Below are positions 1 through 9,145 of a DNA stretch of 64,000 bases, piece after piece. The DNA lies in NCBI RefSeq assembly GCF_000218625.1, contig NC_015672.1, positions 1,302,001 to 1,366,000 on the forward strand, given 5' to 3'. The stretch is from Flexistipes sinusarabici DSM 4947. GTDB taxonomy: Bacteria > Chrysiogenota > Deferribacteres > Deferribacterales > Flexistipitaceae. A program made the position numbers and the translations under genes. The notes beneath the pieces are model-generated. The model saw only the letters and a list, made by a program, of their open reading frames with translations, ran no database searches and was not told where the DNA came from. How positions within the stretch are numbered: the first letter of the stretch is position 1; every line of letters starts with the position of its first letter.

Positions 1-894
1 TTTGGCCTGGAGTCTGCCCCCTTTTCCCTTTTTGGCATCCTGTCCGTATTTCATGGAAATTCCTGCAAATTTATCAAGCTCCACCCATGGACCGTATCCG
101 CCAGAGCCAAATTGCAGTATACAGTGTTTTGCTGCAGGCATCATATCAGGATGAATATATCCCTCTCCGGTAAAAAAAGGCCTGCCAAGTTTTATACTGG
201 CCATTATCCTTGAAAGAAAAGCCTCGTGGCTGTTCGAACCATAACTCATATGAACATCAAATATAGGTGTTTTACAGTGGAAACGGGCTTGTCTTTTCCC
301 CAGATACATATTATCCATTCTTCCGGCATACTCATGCAGATGATCCCTTTGGGGGCTGAGTATCTCTGCAGCATCTATAAGCCAGTCTTCGCTTAATTTG
401 GACGAAAATTTTCCAAGATGAGCACTGCTGACTGTGGATTTTCCGTCTGCTCTGGAGAGACAGTTGTTGATGATTTCAGCATTAGACAGATTTACCCCCA
501 TATCATTATAATCAGGATTATCCGTTACTTTTATTGCCCTCTGGGGACACATCTTTACACATCTTTTACAGTTGCAGCATTCATCCGGGTTTATCCACAA
601 TATTTTTTCGATAAAATTAATACTGTCATTGTCAGGCTGGACACGGTTTCCTTTCTCATCATAGTAAACGGTTTCCATATCAAAAACTCCGGTTTCACTG
701 TCCGGATTTTTCAAATTGTGAGTGCAAGCTTCAACACATGTGGCACAATGTATGCACCCTCTGCCAGGCTCCTCTTTATCATCAGTAACTTTAACCCAAT
801 ACTTTGCTCCCTGAGCGTAAATCCCGGTACTATCCGGTTCTACATATTTTATAGATCTTTTAACTGTAATTTCGTTACTATTAAACCTGTACAT
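1..894 (-). CDS. gltB: Glutamate synthase FMN/iron-sulfur subunit, 3'-truncated by window edge
   Basis: This reading frame stays open on the minus strand from an ATG at 894 to the window edge, so the C-terminus is missing. The N-terminal third holds two ferredoxin-type cysteine clusters (CIHCATCVEAC and CCNCKRCVKMCP). After that the sequence matches the start of the archaeal-type glutamate synthase FMN domain, including GSGGYGPWVELDKF and GISMKYGQDAKKGKGG. In this family the subunit uses reduced FMN and Fe-S clusters to convert 2-oxoglutarate and channelled ammonia to glutamate. The start is supported by a GGTGGAAA ribosome site and overlaps the end of the amidotransferase gene by 14 bases, as expected for translational coupling. 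Symbol by analogy; the protein corresponds only to the central part of bacterial GltB. Confidence 0.85.
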   Translation of the reverse strand, partial: MYRFNSNEITVKRSIKYVEPDSTGIYAQGAKYWVKVTDDKEEPGRGCIHCATCVEACTHNLKNPDSETGVFDMETVYYDEKGNRVQPDNDSINFIEKILWINPDECCNCKRCVKMCPQRAIKVTDNPDYNDMGVNLSNAEIINNCLSRADGKSTVSSAHLGKFSSKLSEDWLIDAAEILSPQRDHLHEYAGRMDNMYLGKRQARFHCKTPIFDVHMSYGSNSHEAFLSRIMASIKLGRPFFTGEGYIHPDMMPAAKHCILQFGSGGYGPWVELDKFAGISMKYGQDAKKGKGGRLQAK

Positions 895-2092
895 CTCTTT
901 TCCACCCATAATTTAGTTTCTCAATTTTTTTATTTTTAACAGAAAACCCCTCAACTTTACCTGCATCCGGATCATAAATAGTGTCAAGTTCCTCCTGCAG
1001 GAAATAAGCCGCAGAAATTATTGCCCTCTGTTCGCTGGCCAAAAAGGCCGTTTTATCATTATAGCCTATGCTGAAAGATCTTAAATGATCCCTGTCGGTA
1101 AATCCTATAATCTCATCTTCCGACATTACAATTGAGGTGGCCGGGCCGCTCATTTTCATTTTTTTCAGGTAGGGATCGGATATGAGTTCATTGAAACGCC
1201 GTCGCTCATTTTCATCCATATTCTCCAGTTCGCATGGAAACTTTCTGCTGATTATCCACTCTATATCCTGTATCGAATAGCCGTTTCGAAGCAGATAATC
1301 AACTTCGAGAAAGATAGCTTCAGAGTCGGTACCCACATGAAGGTGTATCCCCAGCTGCTCAAGAGCTATAGCATTAACTTTGTCGCTGGAAAGATGGCCG
1401 TTATGAATTCCCGCTATTTCACCCACTGAAATAGGCTGAGGCCCCCACCACAGCCCTCTTCCGGAGCTTGTTGGCCATCTAAGATGTATAAGACAGGCTT
1501 CGTAATCGGCATCCTCAAATTGCTCCAAATCGTATATTCTCATTGTATCCAAAAGCTCAAAAGCAGTCAGAAATGTACCGTTTTCTTTGGAACTGGAAAA
1601 TATCCGGGCATCCTTAATAAACATCTTGTTAAATTTGGTAACCTGCTTTAAAATATAAAAATATTCATCATCTATGGTCTCCCTGTATCTGATTTCATCC
1701 AACGTCGGCGGAGCAACATAATACTTTTTGATTATAGGGATATCATACTCATAATAAAGTCTTCTGGGGACCATCTCCTGAGATTCCACAATATGAACCC
1801 CCCAGCTTTCTATAAAATTCTCCAGTTCATTGACTTTATGCTGGTTTCTGTACATGACATGAAAAACATAGAAATTATGGTCTTTGTAAATCCCTTTAAG
1901 CGTAACGCCGGCACCGGTTCTCCCTCTGTATTGAAGGCAGAGAGCACTCTTTAAAAGGGCACTGAGTTTGAAGTCACCAACTGCAGCCAGCAGACCGCAT
2001 GCACCTGAAGGTATATCTTCAGGACCGCCGGAAAATTCCCTGACACTGATTTCTTTTTGTGGATATAATCCTGTATTTTCATAGCTCTCCAT
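881..2092 (-). CDS. Glutamate synthase glutamine amidotransferase (class II) subunit
   Basis: About 403 residues, matching the stand-alone class II glutamine amidotransferase of split glutamate synthases. It would release ammonia from glutamine for the FMN subunit encoded just downstream. The candidate nucleophile is the cysteine of SGACGLLAAVG near residue 32, exposed after removal of a short leader as in this family. Other conserved pieces are LIHLRWPTSSGRG, the GIHNGHLSS loop and GTDSEAIF. I chose ATG 2092 because GGAGG lies 8 bases upstream; an upstream TTG at 2098 is too close to that site. The gene follows the GltD-like gene by 15 bases and overlaps the next one, so all three are one operon. 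The separate GXGXG subunit usual for this arrangement is not seen and may lie beyond the left edge. Confidence 0.85.
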   Translation of the reverse strand: MESYENTGLYPQKEISVREFSGGPEDIPSGACGLLAAVGDFKLSALLKSALCLQYRGRTGAGVTLKGIYKDHNFYVFHVMYRNQHKVNELENFIESWGVHIVESQEMVPRRLYYEYDIPIIKKYYVAPPTLDEIRYRETIDDEYFYILKQVTKFNKMFIKDARIFSSSKENGTFLTAFELLDTMRIYDLEQFEDADYEACLIHLRWPTSSGRGLWWGPQPISVGEIAGIHNGHLSSDKVNAIALEQLGIHLHVGTDSEAIFLEVDYLLRNGYSIQDIEWIISRKFPCELENMDENERRRFNELISDPYLKKMKMSGPATSIVMSEDEIIGFTDRDHLRSFSIGYNDKTAFLASEQRAIISAAYFLQEELDTIYDPDAGKVEGFSVKNKKIEKLNYGWKRDVQV

Positions 2093-2107
2093 AGTCAAAT
2101 CCTCCGG

Positions 2108-3811
2108 CTATTTACCTTTTATTTCGTCAAAATTTACAAACTGATAATCACAAACTTCCATCAGCTTTGAATCTTCATCTGTAATACTTAAAGCAGACCT
2201 TGGGCAGGCCTCGACACTTTTGAAGGAAGCTTCGGATATTTTATCAAGGACATATTTATAAAAACTCTCATCTATTGTCGGTGACCATTCCTTTCCCAGT
2301 TTCAGCAGAGACCCCTCGCTGTAATAATAACACCAGTCACACTGAATGCATATGCCGCAGAAAAAACACCTCTCGGCAAAAACCACAGCCGTATCCTCAT
2401 CTATAGTCTTGGTTATCTCTTCAAAAGTATTCTTCCTCTGCTCCAGCTCTATCCTCTTTTCAACAAGTCTGGTGGTTTCCTGAAAATATTTCGTATTTAT
2501 AGTATTATAAAAAGCAATCTCCCTGTTCTCAGAAGGCTCTATTTTTTCTCCCAAAAATTTTCTGACTTTTTCCACAGTAATCTGAGCTGATCCGACTGCC
2601 CTAACGACCATGCCAACAAGCTCAGAGTTACCCATACTTGAGTCACCGGCAATAAATATTTTATCTTTGAGTTCATCGGGTAGATCAGGGCAGTTAAGGT
2701 TAGGATACTCATTAACAAACCTCTCCCCCACAAAAAAGAGATCAGGTTTATCTCCAACTGCCATAACAATTCTGTCAAGCTCAAACTCTTCATAAGCATC
2801 TTTCATCTGGACAGGTTTAGCTCTCCCGCTTTCATCAACCGGCCCCAGTTTCATCACAGAACAAACAAGTTTAAGTTTGTCGCCGTTGCGTTTTATTCTA
2901 ACGGGTTGTCTGAGAAAATGAAAAGTAACGCCCTCTTCTTCACTGTCTTTTACTTCGCCGGGGTGTGCCGTCATTTCATTAACCGTTCTTCTGTAAATAA
3001 TATGCGGATCTGCACCAAGCCTGGCCGCACACCTTGCAACATCAAAAGCGGTATACCCACCGCCGATTATACCTATTTTTTCATCTTTACCCACATTGAC
3101 ATTTTCGGAATTATTTAAATTTATATCCGTCAAGAATTTTATACCATTCTCCACAGCAGGGTCATCTTCTCCCTCAATATTGAGGACACCCGGACTTTGA
3201 GCTCCCGTGGCAACAATTACAGCATCAAACTCTTCAGCAAGATCAATAAACCTGTTTTTATTGATTTCGTAATTAAGCCTAACTTTGACACCTGTTTTAT
3301 AAATATATTCCAGTTCTTTCTCAAGAATCTCATCAGGATATCTGTATTCAGGGATGCCCTGCGAAAGTAAACCTCCGGCTTTGGAATGCTTTTCATAAAC
3401 GGTCACATTGTAACCTTCTTTAGACAAAAAATAAGCTGCGGTCAGTCCTGCAGGACCTGAGCCTACAACTGCGATACTCTTATCTTTGTCATTTTTAATA
3501 TCTTTAGGCTGCAGATTATTTGCATATCCCCAGTCGGCTATAAACCTTTCCAAAGCTTTGATATCCACAGGCTGATCAAATTTAGTCCGATTGCAGGCCG
3601 TCTCACACGGATGATCGCAAAATCTCCCGCAGCCGGCTGAAAAAGGATTTGTTTCTTTTAAAACATAAAATGCTTCTTCAAAACGTCTTAAGGCAATAAG
3701 CCTTAAGAAACGTGGTATATCATTGCCGGCGGGACAGCCGGTATTTCCCATATGATCTTTTGAATAACAGGGGCTTAATTTATTAACATATACAGGCAGA
3801 ATTCTTTTCAA
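2108..3811 (-). CDS. gltD: GltD-like NAD(P)H oxidoreductase with extra C-terminal ferredoxin region
   Basis: Flavin-dependent oxidoreductase that would pass electrons to the glutamate synthase FMN/FeS subunit. The N-terminus has the Fe-S domain typical of GltD (CPAGNDIPRFLRL, then CGRFCDHPCETACNR). Next come an FAD-binding Rossmann motif (GSGPAGLTAAYFLSKEGYNVTVYE) within the first 150 residues and a second NAD(P)-binding motif (GIIGGGYTAFDVARCAARLG). The C-terminal 100 residues carry CFFCGICIQCDWC and a later ACPR, a ferredoxin-like extension absent from classical GltD. An in-frame ATG lies at 3850, but the better start is TTG at 3811, six bases after GGAGG, which gives 567 residues. First gene of the three-gene operon. 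Confidence 0.85.
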   Translation of the reverse strand: MKRILPVYVNKLSPCYSKDHMGNTGCPAGNDIPRFLRLIALRRFEEAFYVLKETNPFSAGCGRFCDHPCETACNRTKFDQPVDIKALERFIADWGYANNLQPKDIKNDKDKSIAVVGSGPAGLTAAYFLSKEGYNVTVYEKHSKAGGLLSQGIPEYRYPDEILEKELEYIYKTGVKVRLNYEINKNRFIDLAEEFDAVIVATGAQSPGVLNIEGEDDPAVENGIKFLTDINLNNSENVNVGKDEKIGIIGGGYTAFDVARCAARLGADPHIIYRRTVNEMTAHPGEVKDSEEEGVTFHFLRQPVRIKRNGDKLKLVCSVMKLGPVDESGRAKPVQMKDAYEEFELDRIVMAVGDKPDLFFVGERFVNEYPNLNCPDLPDELKDKIFIAGDSSMGNSELVGMVVRAVGSAQITVEKVRKFLGEKIEPSENREIAFYNTINTKYFQETTRLVEKRIELEQRKNTFEEITKTIDEDTAVVFAERCFFCGICIQCDWCYYYSEGSLLKLGKEWSPTIDESFYKYVLDKISEASFKSVEACPRSALSITDEDSKLMEVCDYQFVNFDEIKGK

Positions 3812-3982
3812 AATAAACCTCCGGATCGTTCTTCTTCTAAAATATAACATACAAAATCAGTATCTGAAAACGAAACTGACAGAATAAAACATAAACTATT
3901 TAATAAATACAATCAAGGGAAAATATATTATTTTATCAGGCAATCTATCACAATACACCTAATTATATAAGAAAATATAGCA

Positions 3983-5692
3983 TTAACATTTGTTTTTTAA
4001 AATTCCAGCAATTCCATCTGTGTCCAAAGTATTCAGAACGTGCGCAGGGGTTAAGCCGCCTTTTCTTGCAGCATAAACCCCGTATTTTATATGTTCAAAT
4101 CCGTTTTTCGAATGAGCATCCGGACATAAAATGACCCGACCGCCTTCCTTAATCAAAGTCTGCAAATATCTCCAGTCAATATCAAGCCTGTAAGGATTAC
4201 AGTTCAGCTCTATAATAACATTATTTCTGCAGCACTCTTTTATCACCTCATACATATCCACCTGATATCCATCCCTTGATAAAAGCAGTCTGCCAGTAGG
4301 ATGACCGAGGATTTTCGTACACGGATTGTTTACCGCCTTTATAATCCGGTCTGTCATTTCAGACATACTCATATTAAAATGCGAGTGAATACTGGCTATT
4401 ACAAAATCAAGTTTTTGAAGGACATCCTTTGAATAGTCCAAACTGCCGTCAGGCAAAATATCTGATTCTATCCCCTTAAAAACAAAAAAATCTCTATTTT
4501 CAGCATTTACAGCATCTATTTTCTCAATTTGATCAAAAAGCTCTTCCTCTTTTAGTCCCCCGGCATAAAAAGCACTACGGCTGTGATCGCTGATACCGGT
4601 GTATTTAAAATTTCTGCTTCTGCAGTAATCAACAATATCCTGTAACGCCATTGCACCGTCTGAGTAATTTGTATGAATATGAAAAATGCCTTTTATGTCC
4701 TCTTCCGTAACCAGGTTTTCAAAGTCTAAATCCTCTCTAAATTCGAAAATTCCCTCTCTCAGTTCCGGAGGGATGTAATGTAACCCCAAAATTTCATATA
4801 TTTCTTCTTCACTGCTTACTTTTAACTTTTTATCTCCCTGAAAAATTCCATATTCATTAATTTTAAAATTCTTTGATTTTGCAATCCCTCTCAACCTTTC
4901 ATGATGAGCCTTACTCCCTGTGAAGTGATGCAGAGCTGTGTAAAAGTCATCCTTTTCAAAGCACCTTAAATCCACAGGCAGCCCGTCCAAAGCAGCTGAA
5001 ATCTTTTTTTCTCCTCCCTCCCTGATCTCATCAAAGAAACCCTCTTTTGCTATCTTATCAAGAACATTACTTTCACCCTGGGCAACTATAACCAAATCCA
5101 AATCTTTAACGGTTTCGAGTTTTCTTCTGTAACTTCCTGCTATTTCATATTTTTCAACATAATCAATGCTCTCAAAAAAACTGTGGATTTTTTCTGCTGT
5201 TTCCTCGGCATCTGCCAGAAGACGCCTCTGCATACTTAATTTTACATACTCAATATTTTTCAGTATTTTATTTTGCGACTTTTCTCCGAATCCATCCAGC
5301 ATCGCCAGACGGTTTTCAATACAGGCATACTCCAATTCACCAAGAGAATTTACCCCCAGCTCTTTATGTATCTTAAAAGCTTTTTTTGCACCCACTCCAG
5401 GAATTTTGTTCATAACAATCAAAATTTGTGGAGTATTGGACTTGATTTCTTCCAGTTCATGGAAAGTTCCGGAATTGACTATTTCTTCTATATGACCCTG
5501 AATGTTTTTACCGACACCCTTGATTTTCGGGAGTTCTTCACCGCTTTTTAGTATTTCAGCAATATTAAAATCAAGACCCAGCACAGAACGAGCCGCTGAA
5601 TTATAAGCCCTCACCCTGAAAAAATCTTCATTGTTAATCTCAAGATATTTAGCATACTCTTCAAGTATTTCTGCTATTGAAGCATTTTCCAT
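3983..5692 (-). CDS. polX: DNA polymerase/3'-5' exonuclease PolX
   Basis: 569 residues, the normal length for bacterial PolX, a base-excision-repair polymerase fused to a PHP phosphoesterase. The helix-hairpin-helix region occupies roughly residues 50-140 (GVGKNIQGHIEE, IPGVGAKKAF, LDGFGEKS). The family X active site is intact: GSYRR at 186-190, two aspartates in DLDLV near 198-200, and a third in LPVDLRCF near 241. The PHP domain starts near 335 with HIHTNYSDG and continues with GISDHS, ESDILPDGSLDY, ASIHSHFN, LGHPTG and LCPDAHS, covering the usual metal ligands. Upstream there are only 15 bases to the HD-domain gene, so they are probably cotranscribed. Confidence 0.93.
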   Translation of the reverse strand: MENASIAEILEEYAKYLEINNEDFFRVRAYNSAARSVLGLDFNIAEILKSGEELPKIKGVGKNIQGHIEEIVNSGTFHELEEIKSNTPQILIVMNKIPGVGAKKAFKIHKELGVNSLGELEYACIENRLAMLDGFGEKSQNKILKNIEYVKLSMQRRLLADAEETAEKIHSFFESIDYVEKYEIAGSYRRKLETVKDLDLVIVAQGESNVLDKIAKEGFFDEIREGGEKKISAALDGLPVDLRCFEKDDFYTALHHFTGSKAHHERLRGIAKSKNFKINEYGIFQGDKKLKVSSEEEIYEILGLHYIPPELREGIFEFREDLDFENLVTEEDIKGIFHIHTNYSDGAMALQDIVDYCRSRNFKYTGISDHSRSAFYAGGLKEEELFDQIEKIDAVNAENRDFFVFKGIESDILPDGSLDYSKDVLQKLDFVIASIHSHFNMSMSEMTDRIIKAVNNPCTKILGHPTGRLLLSRDGYQVDMYEVIKECCRNNVIIELNCNPYRLDIDWRYLQTLIKEGGRVILCPDAHSKNGFEHIKYGVYAARKGGLTPAHVLNTLDTDGIAGILKNKC

Positions 5693-5707
5693 ATATTCAG
5701 ACCTTCA

Positions 5708-6892
5708 TTATTCAAAAAATTCTGTTAAATCCAGGCCAAGGACTTCATTGCCTTTCAGGGATTTTTCAATTTTCTCCCTGGCATCGGTCAGTTGACTCGG
5801 GCTGACACCGTATTGTATAGATTTGCACGCTTCCAGATAAGCCGCCAGAATGTCGAATGTTTTAAGGAGTTCCCCGTCCACTGGATCAAAGCCGTCTTCA
5901 TTATAGCTTTCATGAAGAGTCTGCTGATCGATATCGTACACTATCTTGCCGTTTAATCTTACTTTATTTGAAAATTCTTTTGTTATAAAAAATTTGACTT
6001 CATCATGCATGTATTCGGGCAAAAGCGGCAATATACGCTGTTCGATCTGGATTTCCTCATATTCCTTAATTGTTTTTTCCAGCCCGGCAACTGACTGCTT
6101 AATAGGTGAGACAATATCTCTTGTCAGCACTTCCGGCAAATCATGAAACAATGATGTATAAAAGTTATTGTAAATCCGCTTAGGGCATGCTTTTAATTTC
6201 AGACAGCCGAAATAAGAAAAAACAGCAACCAGAAGCATATGCCCCAACACCGAAGTTTCAGGAATTCTGGGAACCTGAGCCCAGCGTTTCTGAAAACGCA
6301 GCTGACCGCACAAGTCAACAAAGCCAAAAGACTTTCTTCTTAGTGAAATTTTCTGAACCCCGATCAAATCGTAATAATCTTCAATCTGATTTTCTATGTC
6401 ACTTTTCGTCCCTTCAATGCCGTAGATAAAAGGGCTGGAATTATAAACAATTCTGAACTCCCAGTTGGTCGCAAGATAGTGGGCTGCATTGAGTATTTTT
6501 TTCTCTCTGGTGGCATCTTTTTTCTGGCTGAGATAAGTTACAAATCTGTCAAAATAATTTTCATCAGTTGCAATCAAATCCTCCCGGAGATTATCTATGA
6601 CCCAGCGGTTCAGCTCATCCCCTTTTTCTTTCATCATTTTATGGAAAACGGGAGGTTTAATATCTGTAAGAAGAACCCTGTGAAGGAACTCATGAATTCC
6701 CCCTTCAATCAATGCAATCCAGTCTATTCTGACATTCCGCTCATGCTCTTCATTTTTAGCCAAAAGATAAGCTATTATAAATTTATGAGCCTGCTTGTCG
6801 AGTTCGGTTAAATCCATGGGGGTAACGTGGTCATTCCATCTTTTGATGTTTGCTGCATCAAATATCTTGTCTATCAAGCCTTTTTTAATCAT
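5708..6892 (-). CDS. HD-domain metal-dependent phosphohydrolase (YfbR/HD_3-like)
   Basis: 394 residues. The middle of the protein carries an HD-superfamily core: a histidine in SVLGHMLLVAVFSYFG and the paired His-Asp in TSLFHDLPEVLTRDI, the pattern of the YfbR/HD_3 group of nucleotide phosphohydrolases. The N-terminal 180 residues contain charged helical sequence I do not recognise as a named domain. Substrate is unknown; a nucleotide phosphatase role is an inference from the HD group. The gene sits between terC and polX, with 12 and 15-base gaps, so a shared transcript from the terC promoter is likely. The start is ATG 6892 with a weak ribosome site. Confidence 0.72.
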   Translation of the reverse strand: MIKKGLIDKIFDAANIKRWNDHVTPMDLTELDKQAHKFIIAYLLAKNEEHERNVRIDWIALIEGGIHEFLHRVLLTDIKPPVFHKMMKEKGDELNRWVIDNLREDLIATDENYFDRFVTYLSQKKDATREKKILNAAHYLATNWEFRIVYNSSPFIYGIEGTKSDIENQIEDYYDLIGVQKISLRRKSFGFVDLCGQLRFQKRWAQVPRIPETSVLGHMLLVAVFSYFGCLKLKACPKRIYNNFYTSLFHDLPEVLTRDIVSPIKQSVAGLEKTIKEYEEIQIEQRILPLLPEYMHDEVKFFITKEFSNKVRLNGKIVYDIDQQTLHESYNEDGFDPVDGELLKTFDILAAYLEACKSIQYGVSPSQLTDAREKIEKSLKGNEVLGLDLTEFFE

Positions 6893-6904
6893 TGCCTACC
6901 CCGA

Positions 6905-7624
6905 TTAATGCGCGTATTCTTTCTTTTTCTTTTTAGCTATTAAAGACATTATTTCCACAAAACCGGAAAAACCCATGCCGAAATACAAATACCCTTTGGG
7001 AATTTCAAAATGAAATCCCTCTGCCACCAAACTAACCCCCACTAAAAGCAAGAAACTGAGAGCAAGCATTTTTATAGAAAGATGTTTTTCTATGAAACCC
7101 GCAATTGATTCTGCAGCAACTAACATCAAAACCATAGCTATACTTATGGCAATTATCATTATAATAACACTATCTGATATACCGATTGCGGTAATTACTG
7201 AATCCAGAGAAAAAACAAGATCCATAAGAACAATTTGTGCGACAACTTTTCCCATGGTCGCCAGGACCTTTTCCTCTTTTACCTCAGTATCTTCCTCCAC
7301 CAAAGCGTGTATTTCCTTAGTACCCTTGAACAGCAAAAACAGCCCGCCTCCTAACAGGACAATCTCTCTTGCAGAAAACGTATTACCGAAAAGGGAAAAT
7401 AAAGGCTGAGTGATTTTACTCAAAGCGAAAATGCTCAGCAGCATAAGAATTCTGGTTAAAAGTGCTATGGTTATACCGAGTTTTCGTGCTTTTTTTTGCT
7501 CGTGTACCGGCAATTTTGATGAAAAAATACTTATTACCACTACATTATCAACACCCAATACCAGTTCCAGAACCGTTAACGTAAGAAGACTTGCCCAAAT
7601 ATTAGGATCCAGTAAAATATCCAC
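6905..7624 (-). CDS. TerC family integral membrane protein
   Basis: 239 residues, dominated by about seven hydrophobic segments. It has the two TerC signatures, LELVLGVDNVVVISI near residue 20 and MDLVFSLDSVITAIG near residue 135, each with acidic residues inside a membrane helix. TerC proteins are inner-membrane proteins linked to metal (notably Mn) export or metalation of exported proteins. The start is GTG at 7624 behind a strong AGGAGGAAAT site. No yybP-ykoY-type manganese riboswitch fits here, because the leader is only about 20-25 bases from the predicted promoter. First gene of a probable terC-HD-polX unit. Confidence 0.9.
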   Translation of the reverse strand: MDILLDPNIWASLLTLTVLELVLGVDNVVVISIFSSKLPVHEQKKARKLGITIALLTRILMLLSIFALSKITQPLFSLFGNTFSAREIVLLGGGLFLLFKGTKEIHALVEEDTEVKEEKVLATMGKVVAQIVLMDLVFSLDSVITAIGISDSVIIMIIAISIAMVLMLVAAESIAGFIEKHLSIKMLALSFLLLVGVSLVAEGFHFEIPKGYLYFGMGFSGFVEIMSLIAKKKKKEYAH

Positions 7625-7649
7625 TATTTCCTCCTGCTGTATTTATGGC

Positions 7650-7679
7650 ATTATAATCAAAAGCCTTATATATATGCAA
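7650..7679 (-). promoter_or_regulatory. Putative sigma70 promoter for terC
   Basis: Reading the minus strand, TTGCAT (7674-7679) and a perfect TATAAT (7650-7655) are separated by 18 bases and lie about 25 bases upstream of the terC GTG start. This is a motif match only. Confidence 0.5.
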
Positions 7680-7734
7680 GGGATTGTTAATAATGTTAAA
7701 AAGTAGTTGAGGTATTTAGAGGTAGTTAAGATTA

Positions 7735-7766
7735 CCCCGCCCTTAATCAAAGATTAAAGGGCGGGG
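7735..7766. terminator. Strong GC-rich inverted repeat downstream of dctP1
   Basis: CCCCGCCCTTAATC pairs with GATTAAAGGGCGGGG around a 3-base loop, with one bulged base. It lies in the 7680-7835 gap after dctP1. There is no clear T-tract on either side, so it could be a Rho-assisted terminator or an mRNA-stabilising hairpin. Just beside it (7702-7730) is a short run of the GAGGTAKTT repeat, and at 7808-7830 three ACCTAT units. Confidence 0.5.
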
Positions 7767-7835
7767 ATTGGCTACAGCTAAAATTAAGTTAAAGGATTAA
7801 ATCAATACTTTACCTATACCTATACCTATGCCTTC

Positions 7836-8915
7836 TTAATTAAGGTTGGATTCAGATGTTGACTTCAGGTATAAGTAATCGGATATATGAGTCCAGTCGC
7901 GCACTTTATCCAGATAAGCCCTTTTAGACTCCATAATTTTTTTGAACATCGGAGATTCTTTCTCATAACTGGCAACCAAATTGTCATAAGCAGTCTTCAT
8001 TTCTTTAAGCACTTCTTCGGGAAATACTTTCACCTTAATATCCGGATACTTTTCTTTCATCTGCTGCCACGCTTCGGCGTTCATCTCATAACTTTGAATA
8101 TACATATCGTAAGCCGCTGTTTTCATAGCTATTTTGAGTATCTTTTTATATTTTTCAGGCAATTTATTATATTCCTTTTCATTTATGAGAAATTCCACTT
8201 CAGAGCCCGGCTCATGCCAGCCTGTATAATAATATTTGGCGATTTTATGGAAGCCCATGTTTATGTCCATACCGGGGCCTGTCCATTCAACAGCATCAAC
8301 TGTGCCCCTTTCAAGTGCTGTGTAAAGCTCACCTGGAGGTATATTGGTAACCGTAACACCAAGTTTGGACATAATCTGACCGGCAAATCCGGGAATCCGC
8401 ATCTTGAGACCCTTCAAATCATCCAGAGAATTTATCTCCTTGGTAAACCATCCGCCCATCTGATTTCCCGTGTTACCACCGGGAAAAGCAAGCATTCCAT
8501 GCTTAGTATAGGCTTCCTGCATAAGCTCAAGTCCGCCTCCGTAATAAAACCATGCATACTGTTCCGGAGCAGTCATACCGAAAGGCATGGTAGTAAGGGG
8601 CAGAAAAGCAATATTTTTGCCCTTATAATAATATGAAGCGGTGTGTCCCATTTCATATTGACCGAGTTTTACCATATCAAAAATACCGAAAGGGGCTTTA
8701 TGCACATTGGAAGCATCAATATTAATTACAAAATTACCGTCACTGAGTTCCTTAACAATTTCAGCCATATGCTCCGCCGTATCAGAAAGCGGGTGCAGTG
8801 TTGGACCCCAGGTCATTGCCAGTTTCCAGCGTATTTTTTTCTCCGCTGTAAATCCCGCAGAAGCAACAAGCAAGATAATAAGCAGAGAATAAAGCAGTTT
8901 TTTCATCATACCCAT
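7836..8915 (-). CDS. dctP: TRAP transporter substrate-binding protein DctP (paralog 1)
   Basis: Periplasmic solute receptor of a tripartite (TRAP) transporter. A classical signal peptide (MMKKLLYSLLIILLVASAGF) precedes the mature protein. The body has the DctP fold landmarks GGNTGNQMGGWF, LKGLKMRIPGFAG, PPGELYTALERGTVDA and GWHEPG, which place it near the mannitol/chloroaromatic (FcbT1/TakP-like) branch; the true ligand is probably an organic acid. Start ATG 8915 is used because GGAGG lies 5 bases upstream; the longer ORF to 8972 would bury the signal peptide. It is the distal gene of the locus, after dctM, and is very similar along its whole length to the other DctP at 11146-12219. Confidence 0.9.
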   Translation of the reverse strand: MGMMKKLLYSLLIILLVASAGFTAEKKIRWKLAMTWGPTLHPLSDTAEHMAEIVKELSDGNFVINIDASNVHKAPFGIFDMVKLGQYEMGHTASYYYKGKNIAFLPLTTMPFGMTAPEQYAWFYYGGGLELMQEAYTKHGMLAFPGGNTGNQMGGWFTKEINSLDDLKGLKMRIPGFAGQIMSKLGVTVTNIPPGELYTALERGTVDAVEWTGPGMDINMGFHKIAKYYYTGWHEPGSEVEFLINEKEYNKLPEKYKKILKIAMKTAAYDMYIQSYEMNAEAWQQMKEKYPDIKVKVFPEEVLKEMKTAYDNLVASYEKESPMFKKIMESKRAYLDKVRDWTHISDYLYLKSTSESNLN

Positions 8916-9097
8916 AACATCCTCCAAAAAAGTTTTTATTACTCTATTATAATTATTATATTTTTCAAACAAAAAAGTCCTGCCAAACTCTCAAAATTTA
9001 AAAAACTGTGATGCAAAAGGTTCAAGGTTCAAGGTTCAATGTTGAATGCCCAATTAACCAGTATACAAATATGCCACTCAACAAAGCACTATTTTCT

Positions 9098-9141
9098 ACC
9101 TCACTATCTTCCCACTTCACGATCTCCCTACCTCACCAGCA
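9098..9141. repeat. CT-rich short repeat overlapping the dctM-dctP1 junction
   Basis: The stretch reads as repeated CTACCTCAC / CTTCCCACTTCACGATCTCCCTACCTCACC. It is the complement-type version of the GA-rich tandem array at 23563-23652. Nearby, 9018-9045 has the direct repeat GGTTCAAGGTTCAAGGTTCAA. The gap 8916-9145 shows no gene otherwise. Confidence 0.5.
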
Positions 9142-9145
9142 ACGT

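Noticed and set aside
418-939. Plus-strand ORF of 173 codons
   Set aside because: It lies opposite the glutamate synthase FMN subunit, whose ferredoxin motifs and overlap with the amidotransferase gene are clear.
7625-7835. yybP-ykoY manganese riboswitch before terC
   Set aside because: The predicted promoter leaves only a 20-25-base leader, and the hairpin at 7735 lies upstream of the promoter, between the genes.
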